Origin: an uncultured Christensenella sp.
Lineage (GTDB): Bacteria; Bacillota; Clostridia; Christensenellales; Borkfalkiaceae
Assembly: GCA_910585685.1 (NCBI GenBank)
Contig: CAJUEO010000002.1
Coordinates: 62,001 to 126,000 of the forward strand
DNA: 64,000 bases
Reading direction: 5' to 3'
Positions within the stretch are counted from its first letter, which is position 1. Each line of letters opens with the position of its first letter. Made by a program: the position numbers and the translations under genes. Below the pieces are notes generated by a model that did no database searches, was not told the DNA's origin, and saw only the letters and a list, made by a program, of their open reading frames with translations. Shown piece after piece: positions 28,777 through 36,785 of the stretch.

Positions 28777-29061
28777 TTACTCAACAATTGCCAAAATATC
28801 GCTCTGGCGGATTATTGTATATTCTTTATCATCAACTTTGACTTCGGTTCCGCTGTATTTAGCAAGCAGAACTTTGTTACCGACTTTAACTTGCATTTTA
28901 ACTTCTTTTCCGTCAACAAGTCCGCCGGGACCTACGGCTACGACAAGGCAGGTTGCCGGTTTTTCCTGCGAGGCAGGCGTCAAAAGTATTCCACTTTTTG
29001 TCTTTTCCTCGGCTTTAAGGTTCTCAACAACCACTTTATCAAATAAAGGTTTGATTGTCAT
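28777..29061 (-). CDS. groES: Co-chaperonin GroES
   Basis: 94-residue lid of the GroEL chamber, with the mobile loop (EEKTKSGILLTPASQEKP) and the usual C terminus. Good GGAGG site 7 bases before ATG. The upstream region 29062-29180 was read for a CIRCE element (TTAGCACTC-9-GAGTGCTAA) and none was found, so HrcA control is not evident here. Confidence 0.97.
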   Translation of the reverse strand: MTIKPLFDKVVVENLKAEEKTKSGILLTPASQEKPATCLVVAVGPGGLVDGKEVKMQVKVGNKVLLAKYSGTEVKVDDKEYTIIRQSDILAIVE

Positions 29062-29144
29062 AATTAAATTCCTCCGAATTTCTTTTTTGTTACAACTATT
29101 TTATAAACTTGACAAAATAAAGTTAAACATTTTAAAGTAAAAAA

Positions 29145-29173
29145 TTGCAATTTATTGAAATTAATGGTAGAAT
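29145..29173 (+). promoter_or_regulatory. Promoter placed for leaderless dCMP deaminase mRNA
   Basis: TTGCAA and TAGAAT are 17 bases apart. The predicted start site falls on or within a base or two of the A of ATG 29180. A TATAAT at 29174-29179 touches the ATG but has no matching -35. Confidence 0.45.
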
Positions 29174-29179
29174 TATAAT

Positions 29180-29635
29180 ATGGATAAATGGGACAAAAGA
29201 TTTATGGAGCTGACCGAGCTTATCGGAACTTGGTCAAGCTGTTTTCAGGAGAACAGGCACGTCGGTGCTGTTATAGTCAGAAATAAGCGAATTATTGCCA
29301 CGGGCTATAACGGTGCGCCGCAAGGTATTGAAAATTGCGTTGATAAAAAGGAGTGTATGCGCAAGACGCTTAAAATTGCAAGCGGCACCATGCACGAGCT
29401 TTGTTACGCAGTTCACGCCGAGCAGAACGCTATAATTCAGGCGGCGCGCGTTGGGTGCAGCGTAGAGGGGTGTACGCTTTACTGTACTCACCAACCCTGC
29501 GTAATTTGTGCGAAAATTATAATTAATTCCGGCATTTCACGCGTTGTCTATAAGGAAGGCTACCCCGATGATTTTTCACTTCGTCTTTTTGCCGAAGCAG
29601 GAGTATTAATACAAAAATTTGACGATTTAAAATAA
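29180..29635 (+). CDS. Deoxycytidylate deaminase (ComEB-like)
   Basis: Zinc enzyme that turns dCMP into dUMP for thymidylate synthesis. The 151-residue protein has the zinc motif HAEQNAI (about 79-85) and PCVICAK with its two cysteines. The N terminus with WDKRFMELTELI fits the family, supporting ATG 29180 although no ribosome binding site precedes it. The cyclophilin gene follows after 9 bp and has its own AAGGAG site. Confidence 0.92.
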   Translation: MDKWDKRFMELTELIGTWSSCFQENRHVGAVIVRNKRIIATGYNGAPQGIENCVDKKECMRKTLKIASGTMHELCYAVHAEQNAIIQAARVGCSVEGCTLYCTHQPCVICAKIIINSGISRVVYKEGYPDDFSLRLFAEAGVLIQKFDDLK

Positions 29636-29644
29636 GGAGATAAT

Positions 29645-30166
29645 ATGCAGAATCCCGTAGTTACTATACAAATGCAGGGGGGCAAGCTGATAAAAGCCGA
29701 ACTTTACCCCGAAAAAGCGCCGAACACAGTCAATAATTTTATAACACTTGTCAAAAACGGATTTTACGACGGATTGATTTTTCATAGAGTTATTTCAGGC
29801 TTTATGATTCAGGGAGGAGACCCGCTCGGTGAGGGAACAGGCGGTCCCGGCTATAAAATAAAAGGTGAGTTTAAAATTAACGGCTATATGAAAAACGACA
29901 TAAAGCATGAGCGCGGCGTTCTTTCTATGGCGCGCTCGATGATGTATGATTCTGCCGGCTCGCAGTTTTTTATTATGCACCAAAATGCTTCTCATCTCGA
30001 CGGACAATATGCGGCTTTCGGTAAAGTTATCGAAGGTATCGAGGTTGTGGACGAGATTGCAAATGTTAGATGTGATTGGCATGATAAACCTCAGATACCG
30101 CAGGTTATGGAAAGAGTAACCGTAGAAACGTTCGGTATTGAGTATGCCGCTCCCGAAAAAGTTTAA
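29645..30166 (+). CDS. Cyclophilin-type peptidyl-prolyl isomerase
   Basis: Small cytoplasmic prolyl isomerase of 173 residues. The active-site segment FHRVISGFMIQGGDP (with Arg, Phe and Gln), then GVLSMAR and GSQFFIMH, and the later YAAFGKVIEG are all present. No signal peptide is visible. It is probably cotranscribed with the dCMP deaminase gene and purB. Confidence 0.94.
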   Translation: MQNPVVTIQMQGGKLIKAELYPEKAPNTVNNFITLVKNGFYDGLIFHRVISGFMIQGGDPLGEGTGGPGYKIKGEFKINGYMKNDIKHERGVLSMARSMMYDSAGSQFFIMHQNASHLDGQYAAFGKVIEGIEVVDEIANVRCDWHDKPQIPQVMERVTVETFGIEYAAPEKV

Positions 30167-30188
30167 TAAATTGGAGAAATATTGAGAT

Positions 30189-31622
30189 ATGGACAACAGT
30201 ATTTATCAAAATCCGTTGATTTCAAGATATGCTAGCCGCGCTATGAGTGAAAATTTTTCCGATGAAAAGCGGTTTAAACTTTGGCGCAAGCTGTGGATTG
30301 CGCTTGCCGAGGCGGAAATGGAGCTTGGGCTTAATATTTCCCAATCGCAAGTCGATGAAATGAAAAAATATGCCGACGACATAAACTTCGAGCAAGCAGA
30401 GAAGTATGAAAGAGAGGTGCGGCACGATGTTATGGCGCACGTTCACGCATTCGGTGACCAGGCTAAGTCCGCTATGCCTATAATTCATCTCGGCGCAACA
30501 AGCTGTTATGTGGATTGCAACTCGGAGCTCATTATTTTGTGGGATGCGTTGGAAATAATTAAAGCTAAGCTTGTAAATGTTATCGATAAACTTTCGCGCT
30601 TTGCTCTTAAATACAGGCATTTACCCACGCTTGGATTCACTCACTTACAGCCGGCACAATTGACTACTGTGGGTAAACGCGCTACGCTTTGGTTGCAAGA
30701 TTTAACTATGGACTACAATAATCTTGTCAACTTGCAAAATTCTTTTAAATTGCGCGGAGTTAAGGGCACTACGGGTACGCAGGCAAGCTTTATGGAGCTG
30801 TTTTGCGGTGATGAAAGCAAAGTAAAGGAACTTGAAAAAAGAGTTGTTGCAAAACTTGGCTTTGACAAGGTTTACGGGGTTACGGGGCAGACGTATCCGA
30901 GAAAGTTTGATTACAATGTTTTATGTGTACTGTCACAGATTGCACAGAGCGCTTATAAGTTTTCTAACGACATTCGCATTTTGCAAAATATGAAGGAAAT
31001 CGAAGAACCGTTTGAAAAATCGCAGATAGGTTCCTCGGCTATGGCGTATAAACGCAACCCTATGAGAAGCGAAAGAATAGGTTCGTTGGCGCGCTTTGTC
31101 GTTTCTTTGCCGATGAACAGCGCGATTACCGCTTCAACACAGTGGTTTGAAAGAACTTTGGACGATTCAGCAAACAGAAGAATTGTCAATGCTCAGGCAT
31201 TTTTAGCTTTGGACGGCATTTTAAATATATATATGAACGTCTGTGAAAACCTTGTCGTATATGATAAAATAATCGCAAAGCATATTGCTGCCGAGCTTCC
31301 GTTTATGGCTACCGAAAATATTATGATGGAGTGTGTTAAAGCAGGAGGCAATAGGCAGGAGCTGCACGAGAAGATTAGGGTACTGTCAATGCAGGCAGGT
31401 AAAAACGTTAAAGAACTCGGTAAAGAAAATAATTTAATCGATTTAATAAAGGCAGACAGCGCTTTTGCGCCAGTTCATGATAAACTCGATGAAATACTCG
31501 ACGCTAAAAAGTTTACGGGAAGAGCGGCTTCGCAAACTGAAGAGTTTATTCAAAATGAGGTTGAGCCAATTTTAAAACAAAACAGTGAACTTTTAGGGCA
31601 AAAGGGTGACGTAAGAGTATAA
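30189..31622 (+). CDS. purB: Adenylosuccinate lyase
   Basis: Cleaves SAICAR and adenylosuccinate in purine synthesis. The 477-residue product carries the fumarase/aspartase superfamily signature GSSAMAYKRNPMRSER at about 279-294, and the TSCYVDCN and THLQPAQ motifs with the catalytic His region. The GGAG site is a little far from the ATG. Copy 3 of the dispersed repeat and a terminator follow the stop. Confidence 0.96.
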   Translation: MDNSIYQNPLISRYASRAMSENFSDEKRFKLWRKLWIALAEAEMELGLNISQSQVDEMKKYADDINFEQAEKYEREVRHDVMAHVHAFGDQAKSAMPIIHLGATSCYVDCNSELIILWDALEIIKAKLVNVIDKLSRFALKYRHLPTLGFTHLQPAQLTTVGKRATLWLQDLTMDYNNLVNLQNSFKLRGVKGTTGTQASFMELFCGDESKVKELEKRVVAKLGFDKVYGVTGQTYPRKFDYNVLCVLSQIAQSAYKFSNDIRILQNMKEIEEPFEKSQIGSSAMAYKRNPMRSERIGSLARFVVSLPMNSAITASTQWFERTLDDSANRRIVNAQAFLALDGILNIYMNVCENLVVYDKIIAKHIAAELPFMATENIMMECVKAGGNRQELHEKIRVLSMQAGKNVKELGKENNLIDLIKADSAFAPVHDKLDEILDAKKFTGRAASQTEEFIQNEVEPILKQNSELLGQKGDVRV

Positions 31623-31638
31623 AAATGACATTTTGCGA

Positions 31639-31658
31639 AGTACTATGTCTAACATAAT
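31639..31658 (+). repeat. Dispersed 20-bp repeat, copy 3
   Basis: AGTACTATGTCTAACATAAT, 17 bp after the purB stop and just before its terminator. Confidence 0.78.
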
Positions 31659-31664
31659 ATAAAT

Positions 31665-31698
31665 AAAAGGCAGTGATGAGCGAGTCACTGCTTTTTTT
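31665..31698 (+). terminator. Terminator after purB
   Basis: Stem GCAGTGA/TCACTGC with an 8-base loop, followed by seven T. Confidence 0.88.
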
Positions 31699-31754
31699 AT
31701 TGATTAAAATCTTAAAACAAAGGTAAAAATTAATAAAAAATTAAGAGGTTATAT

Positions 31755-32732
31755 ATGTGTACGGCTGTAACTTATAAGACTAAAGATTTTTACTTTGGAC
31801 GAACTTTGGATTATGATTTTTCATATGTGGAAGAAATTACTGTAACACCGCGCAATTTTGTATTACATTTTCGTGAAACGAAGAAAATGACAGAACACTT
31901 TGCTATGATAGGTATGGCATATGTAAAAGATAATTATCCGCTTTATTATGATGCAGTCAACGAAAGGGGGCTTTGTATGGCAGGTCTTAATTTTGTAGGG
32001 AACGCCTATTACGCAAAATTGCAGCGCAATAAAATTAATTTTGCTCAATTTGAATTAATTCCATATATATTGGGAAAGTGTTCATCGGTAAATCAAGCTG
32101 TCAGTGAGCTGAAAAATATAAATTTAGCGGATATTAGATACAGCGATGATTTGCCTTCCGCAGAGCTGCACTGGATAATTGCTGACAGAGAAAAGGCGGT
32201 TACCGTTGAGTATGTTAAAGACGGATTGAAAATTTATGATAATAAGGCAGGAGTATTGACAAATAATCCGACGTTTGACAAGCAAATATTTAATCTCAAT
32301 AATTATATCGGGTTATCTTCAAAAGACCCCAAAAACAGCTTCTCAAAGAAACTTGGCTTAAAAACTTATACTCGTGGCATGGGCGGTTTAGGTTTGCCGG
32401 GTGATTATACGTCGCAATCTCGATTTGTTAAAGCGACTTTTATAAAGCTTAACTCTATTTCAGGCAGTTCCGAAGATGAGAGCGTAAATCAATTTTTTCA
32501 TATTCTCGGTTCGGTTGCTCATCCGAGAGGGGCTTGTATAGTTGGCAAAGACGGCTATGAAATTACAGTATATACCTCTTGCTGTAACGCAGACAAAGGG
32601 ATTTATTATTATACGACATATGAAAATCACCGTATAGCTGCTGTTGAAATGCGTAAGCATAACCTAAATGGAGATAAATTAAGCAAGTACCCGATTGGAC
32701 GAAAAGAAGATATTTTATATCAAAACAAATAA
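31755..32732 (+). CDS. Choloylglycine hydrolase family enzyme (bile salt hydrolase or penicillin V acylase)
   Basis: Ntn-type linear amide hydrolase of 325 residues, the normal length. After Met removal Cys2 becomes the nucleophile (MCTAV). Other active-site landmarks are present: GRTLDYDF (Arg and Asp), VLTNNPTFDKQ (Asn), and GLGLPGDYTSQSRF (Arg). This set is shared by bile salt hydrolases and penicillin V acylases; the sequence alone does not tell which. No signal peptide is visible, so it is likely cytoplasmic. AGAGG site before ATG. Its presence fits life in an animal gut. Confidence 0.88.
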   Translation: MCTAVTYKTKDFYFGRTLDYDFSYVEEITVTPRNFVLHFRETKKMTEHFAMIGMAYVKDNYPLYYDAVNERGLCMAGLNFVGNAYYAKLQRNKINFAQFELIPYILGKCSSVNQAVSELKNINLADIRYSDDLPSAELHWIIADREKAVTVEYVKDGLKIYDNKAGVLTNNPTFDKQIFNLNNYIGLSSKDPKNSFSKKLGLKTYTRGMGGLGLPGDYTSQSRFVKATFIKLNSISGSSEDESVNQFFHILGSVAHPRGACIVGKDGYEITVYTSCCNADKGIYYYTTYENHRIAAVEMRKHNLNGDKLSKYPIGRKEDILYQNK

Positions 32733-32776
32733 CAATTGACTTTTTTTAAAAAATTTGATAAAATTTGTATAGTATA

Positions 32777-32802
32777 AGCCTGTTCCGTTTAGAACAGGCT
32801 TT
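32777..32802. terminator. Hairpin after the choloylglycine hydrolase gene
   Basis: Perfect 10-bp stem AAGCCTGTTC/GAACAGGCTT with a 6-base loop. No strong T-run follows on either strand. It abuts the duplicated tRNA-Trp 3' end. Confidence 0.55.
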
Positions 32803-32822
32803 GGCAGGGGAGACACGATTCG
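32802..32822 (-). repeat. Direct copy of the tRNA-Trp 3' end
   Basis: 21 bases identical to 32953-32973, which encode the CCA end, acceptor 3' strand and part of the T arm of tRNA-Trp. The two copies are in the same orientation and 151 bp apart, as in tRNA-associated integration sites or a partial tRNA gene duplication. Confidence 0.85.
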
Positions 32823-32921
32823 TAAGGAGCAAAGCGACGGAATAGCGATTGTTGCGAAGCCAATCGCGTCACATGCTCAGCGTTCGCAAAGCAGACGCTG
32901 CGTTGCATGTCGCTAACAACT
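32823..32921. repeat. Palindrome-rich spacer between the tRNA-Trp 3' end copies
   Basis: Two nested hairpins: GCGATTG/CAATCGC (32845-32867) and a compound stem ACATGC+CAGCGT/ACGCTG+GCATGT (32871-32910). Their loops share GCRAAGC, also seen as GCAAAGC at 32829. It is more GC-rich than its surroundings and resembles REP-like elements. No coding potential seen. Confidence 0.6.
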
Positions 32922-32953
32922 AAAAAAACAGCTCCAATTTCTTGGAACTGTTT
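32922..32953 (-). terminator. Terminator of tRNA-Trp
   Basis: On the minus strand, a stem of about 11 bp (AACAGTTCCAA/TTGGAGCTGTT, one bulge) followed by a seven-T run directly after the tRNA CCA end. Confidence 0.8.
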
Positions 32954-33027
32954 GGCAGGGGAGACACGATTCGAACATGCAACCGACGGTTTTGGAGACC
33001 GCGACTCTACCGTTGAGCTACTCCCCT
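32953..33027 (-). tRNA. tRNA-Trp (anticodon CCA)
   Basis: Minus-strand cloverleaf: acceptor AGGGGAG/CTCCCCT, D arm GCTC..GAGT, anticodon stem GCGGT/ACCGT with loop CTCCAAA (anticodon CCA), T loop TTCGAAT, discriminator G and encoded CCA. Length 75. It has its own promoter and terminator. Confidence 0.96.
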
Positions 33028-33038
33028 ATGCGTGTAGT

Positions 33039-33067
33039 ATTATATAATAACTAAATATTTTAGTCAA
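33039..33067 (-). promoter_or_regulatory. Promoter of tRNA-Trp
   Basis: On the minus strand, TTGACT and TATAAT are 17 bases apart, 12 bp before the tRNA. Confidence 0.75.
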
Positions 33068-33087
33068 CTGTTTTCGGAGGGAATTTA

Positions 33088-33891
33088 ATGAAAAAACAAT
33101 TCAAGCTTGGCATAATCGGTTGTGGATTTATTGCAACAACGATACTCAGAGGAGTGGTTTTATCTGATTTTTTGCGTGAAAAGAAAATAATAGTCAGCGA
33201 TATAAATGAAGATAAACTCAACAGTGTCGACTATCTTGGAGTGAATACCTGTCAGAATAACAGATTTGTAGCCGAAAACAGTGAATATCTAATAATCGCG
33301 GTAAAATCAAAAAATTTTGGCGAAGTTGCTAAAAGTATTGAGGGGGTACGTCCAGAAAAAGTTATTTCCGTTATGACGGGCATCACAAAAAATACTATCA
33401 AAAATGCACTCGGCGTAGGACTGATAAAGGTCGCTCGCTGCGTGCCTAATATGCCGTGTTCCATTGGCAGCGGAGCAATTGGCATAGATATGGTGGATTT
33501 TAACAAATCAAATACCGATACCGATTTTATTAGTAATATATTCAATAGGCTTGGAACAGTTGTCAGTATGGAAGAAAGTAAACTTGACGCCGTTACTGCG
33601 CTGAATTGCAATGTTTCGCACGCGCTTCTATTCATAGACAGCTTGATTGACGCAGGAGTTAAACTCGGATTAACTAAAAATGAGGCAAAAATTTTCGCAG
33701 CGCAGTCTGTTTTCGGTATAACGGAAATGGTTTTAATGGAAGAAAAGTCTATTGACGAGCTTGTCGCGCAAAATTGCGAGAGCGGCACGTTTGCTTTGGA
33801 GACGGTAAAGGCATTGGATGAAGGCAATTTCCGTAAAGAAATTTTTCAAGCAGTGGAAGCAAGCTATCATCGCTTAAGTGAGCAAAAATGA
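33088..33891 (+). CDS. Pyrroline-5-carboxylate reductase-like protein
   Basis: 267 residues with an N-terminal Rossmann domain (LGIIGCGFIATTIL), RCVPNMPCSIGSGAIG, which matches the family's MPN-P-G motif, and an all-helical dimerisation domain. By family it would make proline from pyrroline-5-carboxylate with NAD(P)H. The usual active-site segment SGSGPAY is replaced by NCNVSHAL, and the SPGGTT loop by NCESGT. It may therefore be a divergent ProC or a ProC-like protein with another role. Good GGAGG site; overlaps rnhA by ATGA. Confidence 0.72.
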   Translation: MKKQFKLGIIGCGFIATTILRGVVLSDFLREKKIIVSDINEDKLNSVDYLGVNTCQNNRFVAENSEYLIIAVKSKNFGEVAKSIEGVRPEKVISVMTGITKNTIKNALGVGLIKVARCVPNMPCSIGSGAIGIDMVDFNKSNTDTDFISNIFNRLGTVVSMEESKLDAVTALNCNVSHALLFIDSLIDAGVKLGLTKNEAKIFAAQSVFGITEMVLMEEKSIDELVAQNCESGTFALETVKALDEGNFRKEIFQAVEASYHRLSEQK

Positions 33892-34334
33892 AGAAAGTGA
33901 CTTTATATACCGACGGCGCTTGTTCAGGTAATCCGGGAATAGGCGGCTGGGGCGCAGTTCTTATGTTCAAAGGCGCGGAAAAACAAATTTCGGGCGCGGA
34001 AGAGTCGACGACAAACAACAGAATGGAGCTGACTGCCGTAATTGAGGGGTTAAAATGTTTAAAAGAGCCTTGTCAGGTAGACGTTTACAGTGATTCGGCA
34101 TACACCGTAAACGCGTTTAGAAACGGCTGGATTTACGCTTGGCAAAAAAACGGGTTTAAAAAAGCCGACAATAAGCCTGTTTTGAACGTTGATTTGTGGG
34201 AAATTTTATTGGAGCTTACTCAACAGCATAGTGTAACTTTTATAAAAGTCAAGGGTCATGCGGACAACGAGTATAACAATCTTTGCGACAAACTTGCGAC
34301 CGACGCGGTTAAAAATTTGAAAAGTAATTTATAA
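33888..34334 (+). CDS. rnhA: Ribonuclease HI
   Basis: Degrades RNA in RNA-DNA hybrids. 148 residues with all four metal-binding residues in context: YTDGACSGNPG (Asp), NNRMELTAVI (Glu), VYSDSAY (Asp) and NEYNNLCDKLA (Asp), plus the loop His in VKGHAD. Typical length. Starts by ATGA overlap with the proC-like gene. Confidence 0.95.
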   Translation: MKKVTLYTDGACSGNPGIGGWGAVLMFKGAEKQISGAEESTTNNRMELTAVIEGLKCLKEPCQVDVYSDSAYTVNAFRNGWIYAWQKNGFKKADNKPVLNVDLWEILLELTQQHSVTFIKVKGHADNEYNNLCDKLATDAVKNLKSNL

Positions 34335-34367
34335 ATTTTAATTAATTACTATATAATAATAGTAATA

Positions 34368-35276
34368 ATGAACCGCATTGAAATTTTAAAACATATTTTC
34401 AATATTTTAGCGGTTGTGCTGATGAGCGCAATCGCGTTTATTTTTATTGCCTACGGATTATTATACAAAAATGTAGATTTTATCATAATATATTTTAATC
34501 TGTTGATATCTATAGCCGGAATTTTATCTACTCTGTTTATGGTTTTAGGTATAATTTTTTACGGGCTTAATAAAACGTCGCTTTATCGGTTGACGGTTTG
34601 CTTGCTTGTGTTTGTGGATATATGTGCAGTTGTTTTTTATGCTCTTTGCGCAAGTAATTTAATAACCAAAATAAACAGCGTTGACGCACTTAGGGAATAT
34701 ATCGGAAATGCCGGAAGTATGGCGGCGTTTATATATGTGCTTTTCTGTTTCTTACAGGTGATTTTATTGCCCGTGCCCGGTTCTATAGCGGTCGGTGTAG
34801 GCGTAGCTATGTTCGGTCCACTAAAATGTGCACTTTTCAGCCTTATTGGAATACTGCTCGGTTCTATTGCGGCTTTTGCAATAGGAAGGTGGATTGGTTA
34901 TAAGGCGGTATGCTGGATTGTCGGCAAAGAAAGCATCGATAAATGGCTTAAAAAATTGAAGGGCAGGGACTATTTAATACTGTCGCTAATGTTTTTGTTG
35001 CCTCTCTTTCCTGACGACGTTCTATGTTTTGTTGCCGGACTTTCTTCGATGACTTGGGTATTTTTTATAGTTATGATTACGGTTACAAGGGTTATTTCTA
35101 TATTTTCCACGGCATATTCATTCGAGTTGATACCGTTTACCACCTGGTGGGGAATACTTATTTGGGTTACATTGCTCGCTCTGGTGGTTTTGGCGTTCTG
35201 GCTTGTATGTAAATACTATGAACGCATAGATAAGTTTTTGAAATCGAAATTCAAATTTATCCGAAAGAAAAGATGA
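34368..35276 (+). CDS. VTT-domain (DedA/SNARE-associated family) membrane protein
   Basis: 302 residues, mostly hydrophobic, with about seven predicted membrane segments. The VTT core is visible: QVILLPVPGSIAVGVGVAMFG, then GSIAAFAIGRWIG and LLPLFPDDVLCFVAGLSSM. Family members act in lipid translocation or membrane homeostasis. The tail is basic (KFIRKKR). No ribosome binding site is seen, and a TATAAT lies 10 bases before the ATG, so the mRNA may be leaderless. The terminator overlaps its stop codon. Confidence 0.83.
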   Translation: MNRIEILKHIFNILAVVLMSAIAFIFIAYGLLYKNVDFIIIYFNLLISIAGILSTLFMVLGIIFYGLNKTSLYRLTVCLLVFVDICAVVFYALCASNLITKINSVDALREYIGNAGSMAAFIYVLFCFLQVILLPVPGSIAVGVGVAMFGPLKCALFSLIGILLGSIAAFAIGRWIGYKAVCWIVGKESIDKWLKKLKGRDYLILSLMFLLPLFPDDVLCFVAGLSSMTWVFFIVMITVTRVISIFSTAYSFELIPFTTWWGILIWVTLLALVVLAFWLVCKYYERIDKFLKSKFKFIRKKR

Positions 35277-35297
35277 CGCTAAAGTCATCTTTTTTTA
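35268..35297 (+). terminator. Terminator of the VTT-domain gene
   Basis: Stem AGATGAC/GTCATCT with a 6-base loop and a run of T, overlapping the stop codon. Confidence 0.85.
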
Positions 35298-35327
35298 ATA
35301 TTTAGATAAAATGATAACTAATTTAGT

Positions 35328-35355
35328 TTGCATTTGAAAAAATTTATGATAAAAT
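35328..35355 (+). promoter_or_regulatory. Promoter of the decarboxylase operon
   Basis: TTGCAT and TAAAAT are 16 bases apart, 43 bp before the first gene of the operon. Confidence 0.5.
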
Positions 35356-35398
35356 GTATTTGTAGAAAGTTGGCATTCTATATTTTTGGAGTAATTAT

Positions 35399-36778
35399 AT
35401 GGATAAAATTGTGTTATTGCAGAAGCGTAAAAAACAGCTTCTCGATGCCGGAAAAGGAATAAGAGCGGATATAAATTCGCTAATCGACGAGGATAGTTTT
35501 GTCGAACTGTCGTGTTTCAGCTTTTCCAAAGACGAGTTCTACGGTGAAAATGCCGAGGGCGAAGGTGTTGTAACAGGGTTCGGTACGATAAACGACTATC
35601 CTTTTTATATTGTTGCGCAGAATAGCGAAGTGTTGAGCGGCGGTGTAAGTAAGGCAAACTGCGAAAAAATCGAAAAATGCCTTAACCAAGCTGAAAAAAC
35701 CTCAACAGCTGTAATTTGGATATTGTCGACGCTTGGTGTGCAGGTCGGAGAGGGCGTGAACGTCTTAGAAGGTCTTGCAAGCTTAATTTTAAAGGCTTCG
35801 CAGATGAAGGGAAGTATTCCTCAATACCTTATTGTAAACGGAGAAGTTTACGGTCAAATTGCGGTTTTGGCAGGTATATGCGACTTTACTTATTTAATAG
35901 AAAACAAAAGCGTGTTATGCGCTGCAAGTCCGCTTGTGCTTTCGGCAAAATCGGGCAAAAATCTTTCAAAGTTTAAAGTCGGTGGGGTCGAGGGGCTTGT
36001 CAATGCGCATTTGCCTACGTTCACAGTCAAAAATTTTGAAGAAATCAAAAATTCAATTACTTCTATAAACGAAATACTTGCGTTGCCTGTAATTGACAGC
36101 GAAGAAATGAACGTCGCTCTGCCTGCGCTCGACAAAAAAGCCGATGCTAAAACTATTTTAAGTATTTTTGACAAGAATTCTCAAATCGAGCTTGGCAAGA
36201 GTTACTGTCCGGAAGTTAAATGTTTTCTTGCGCGCATTGGAGGAATAGCCGTTGCGGCAGTGGTATTTGACGCAATTGACGGAGTTGAATTGACGGCTGA
36301 AAACGTAAGAAAAATAAAAGATTTTGCGGAATTTGCTTGTTGTTACAGCTTGCCTTATGTAACGTTTGTAAATACGCTCGGAATTAAAAGCGATCTCTCG
36401 GTAAACGGCAGTCTTGTTTTGAAAGAACTCGGAGAGTATGTTTGCATGCTCGATTGTATTGATTCGGCAAAAGTTTCGGTTGTCTATGGAAAGGCAATCG
36501 GTCTTGGATATACTATTTTTGCAGCAAAATCAATGGGATACGATTACAGCTACGCATTTGCAAATTCAAAAATCGCACTTTTTGACAGCTTGCAGGGCGC
36601 TGAAATCGAGTTTAGCGGCACGGATAAGCAAATTGATGCAAATAAGCTTGCCGCCAAATATTCGGATGAAAATTCAGACCCTGTCAATGCGGCGAAGGAC
36701 GGATATATCGACAATATCATTCAGCCTTCGTTTATTAAGCAGTACCTTACAGCGTCGTTGCAGATGCTTTTAAAGTGA
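35399..36778 (+). CDS. Divergent biotin-dependent carboxyl transferase (MmdA/GcdA-like)
   Basis: First gene of a five-gene decarboxylase operon. The 459 residues cover the two crotonase-like halves of the carboxyl transferase domain; it starts SLIDEDSFVEL and keeps GEGVVTGFGTI. Family members move CO2 between an acyl-CoA and biotin. The oxyanion-hole segments that usually read like SGGARIQEG and CAGGAVYSPAL are here STLGVQVGEG and GEVYGQIAVLA, so catalysis is uncertain. The operon also holds an OadA-type transferase (38799), making this subunit either a second, altered transferase or a structural partner. GGAG site before ATG. Confidence 0.75.
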   Translation: MDKIVLLQKRKKQLLDAGKGIRADINSLIDEDSFVELSCFSFSKDEFYGENAEGEGVVTGFGTINDYPFYIVAQNSEVLSGGVSKANCEKIEKCLNQAEKTSTAVIWILSTLGVQVGEGVNVLEGLASLILKASQMKGSIPQYLIVNGEVYGQIAVLAGICDFTYLIENKSVLCAASPLVLSAKSGKNLSKFKVGGVEGLVNAHLPTFTVKNFEEIKNSITSINEILALPVIDSEEMNVALPALDKKADAKTILSIFDKNSQIELGKSYCPEVKCFLARIGGIAVAAVVFDAIDGVELTAENVRKIKDFAEFACCYSLPYVTFVNTLGIKSDLSVNGSLVLKELGEYVCMLDCIDSAKVSVVYGKAIGLGYTIFAAKSMGYDYSYAFANSKIALFDSLQGAEIEFSGTDKQIDANKLAAKYSDENSDPVNAAKDGYIDNIIQPSFIKQYLTASLQMLLK

Positions 36779-36785
36779 GGACGAA

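Noticed and set aside
28460..29140. 226-codon plus-strand frame opposite groEL/groES
   Set aside because: Covers conserved chaperonin genes on the other strand; composition reflects reverse-complement codons only.
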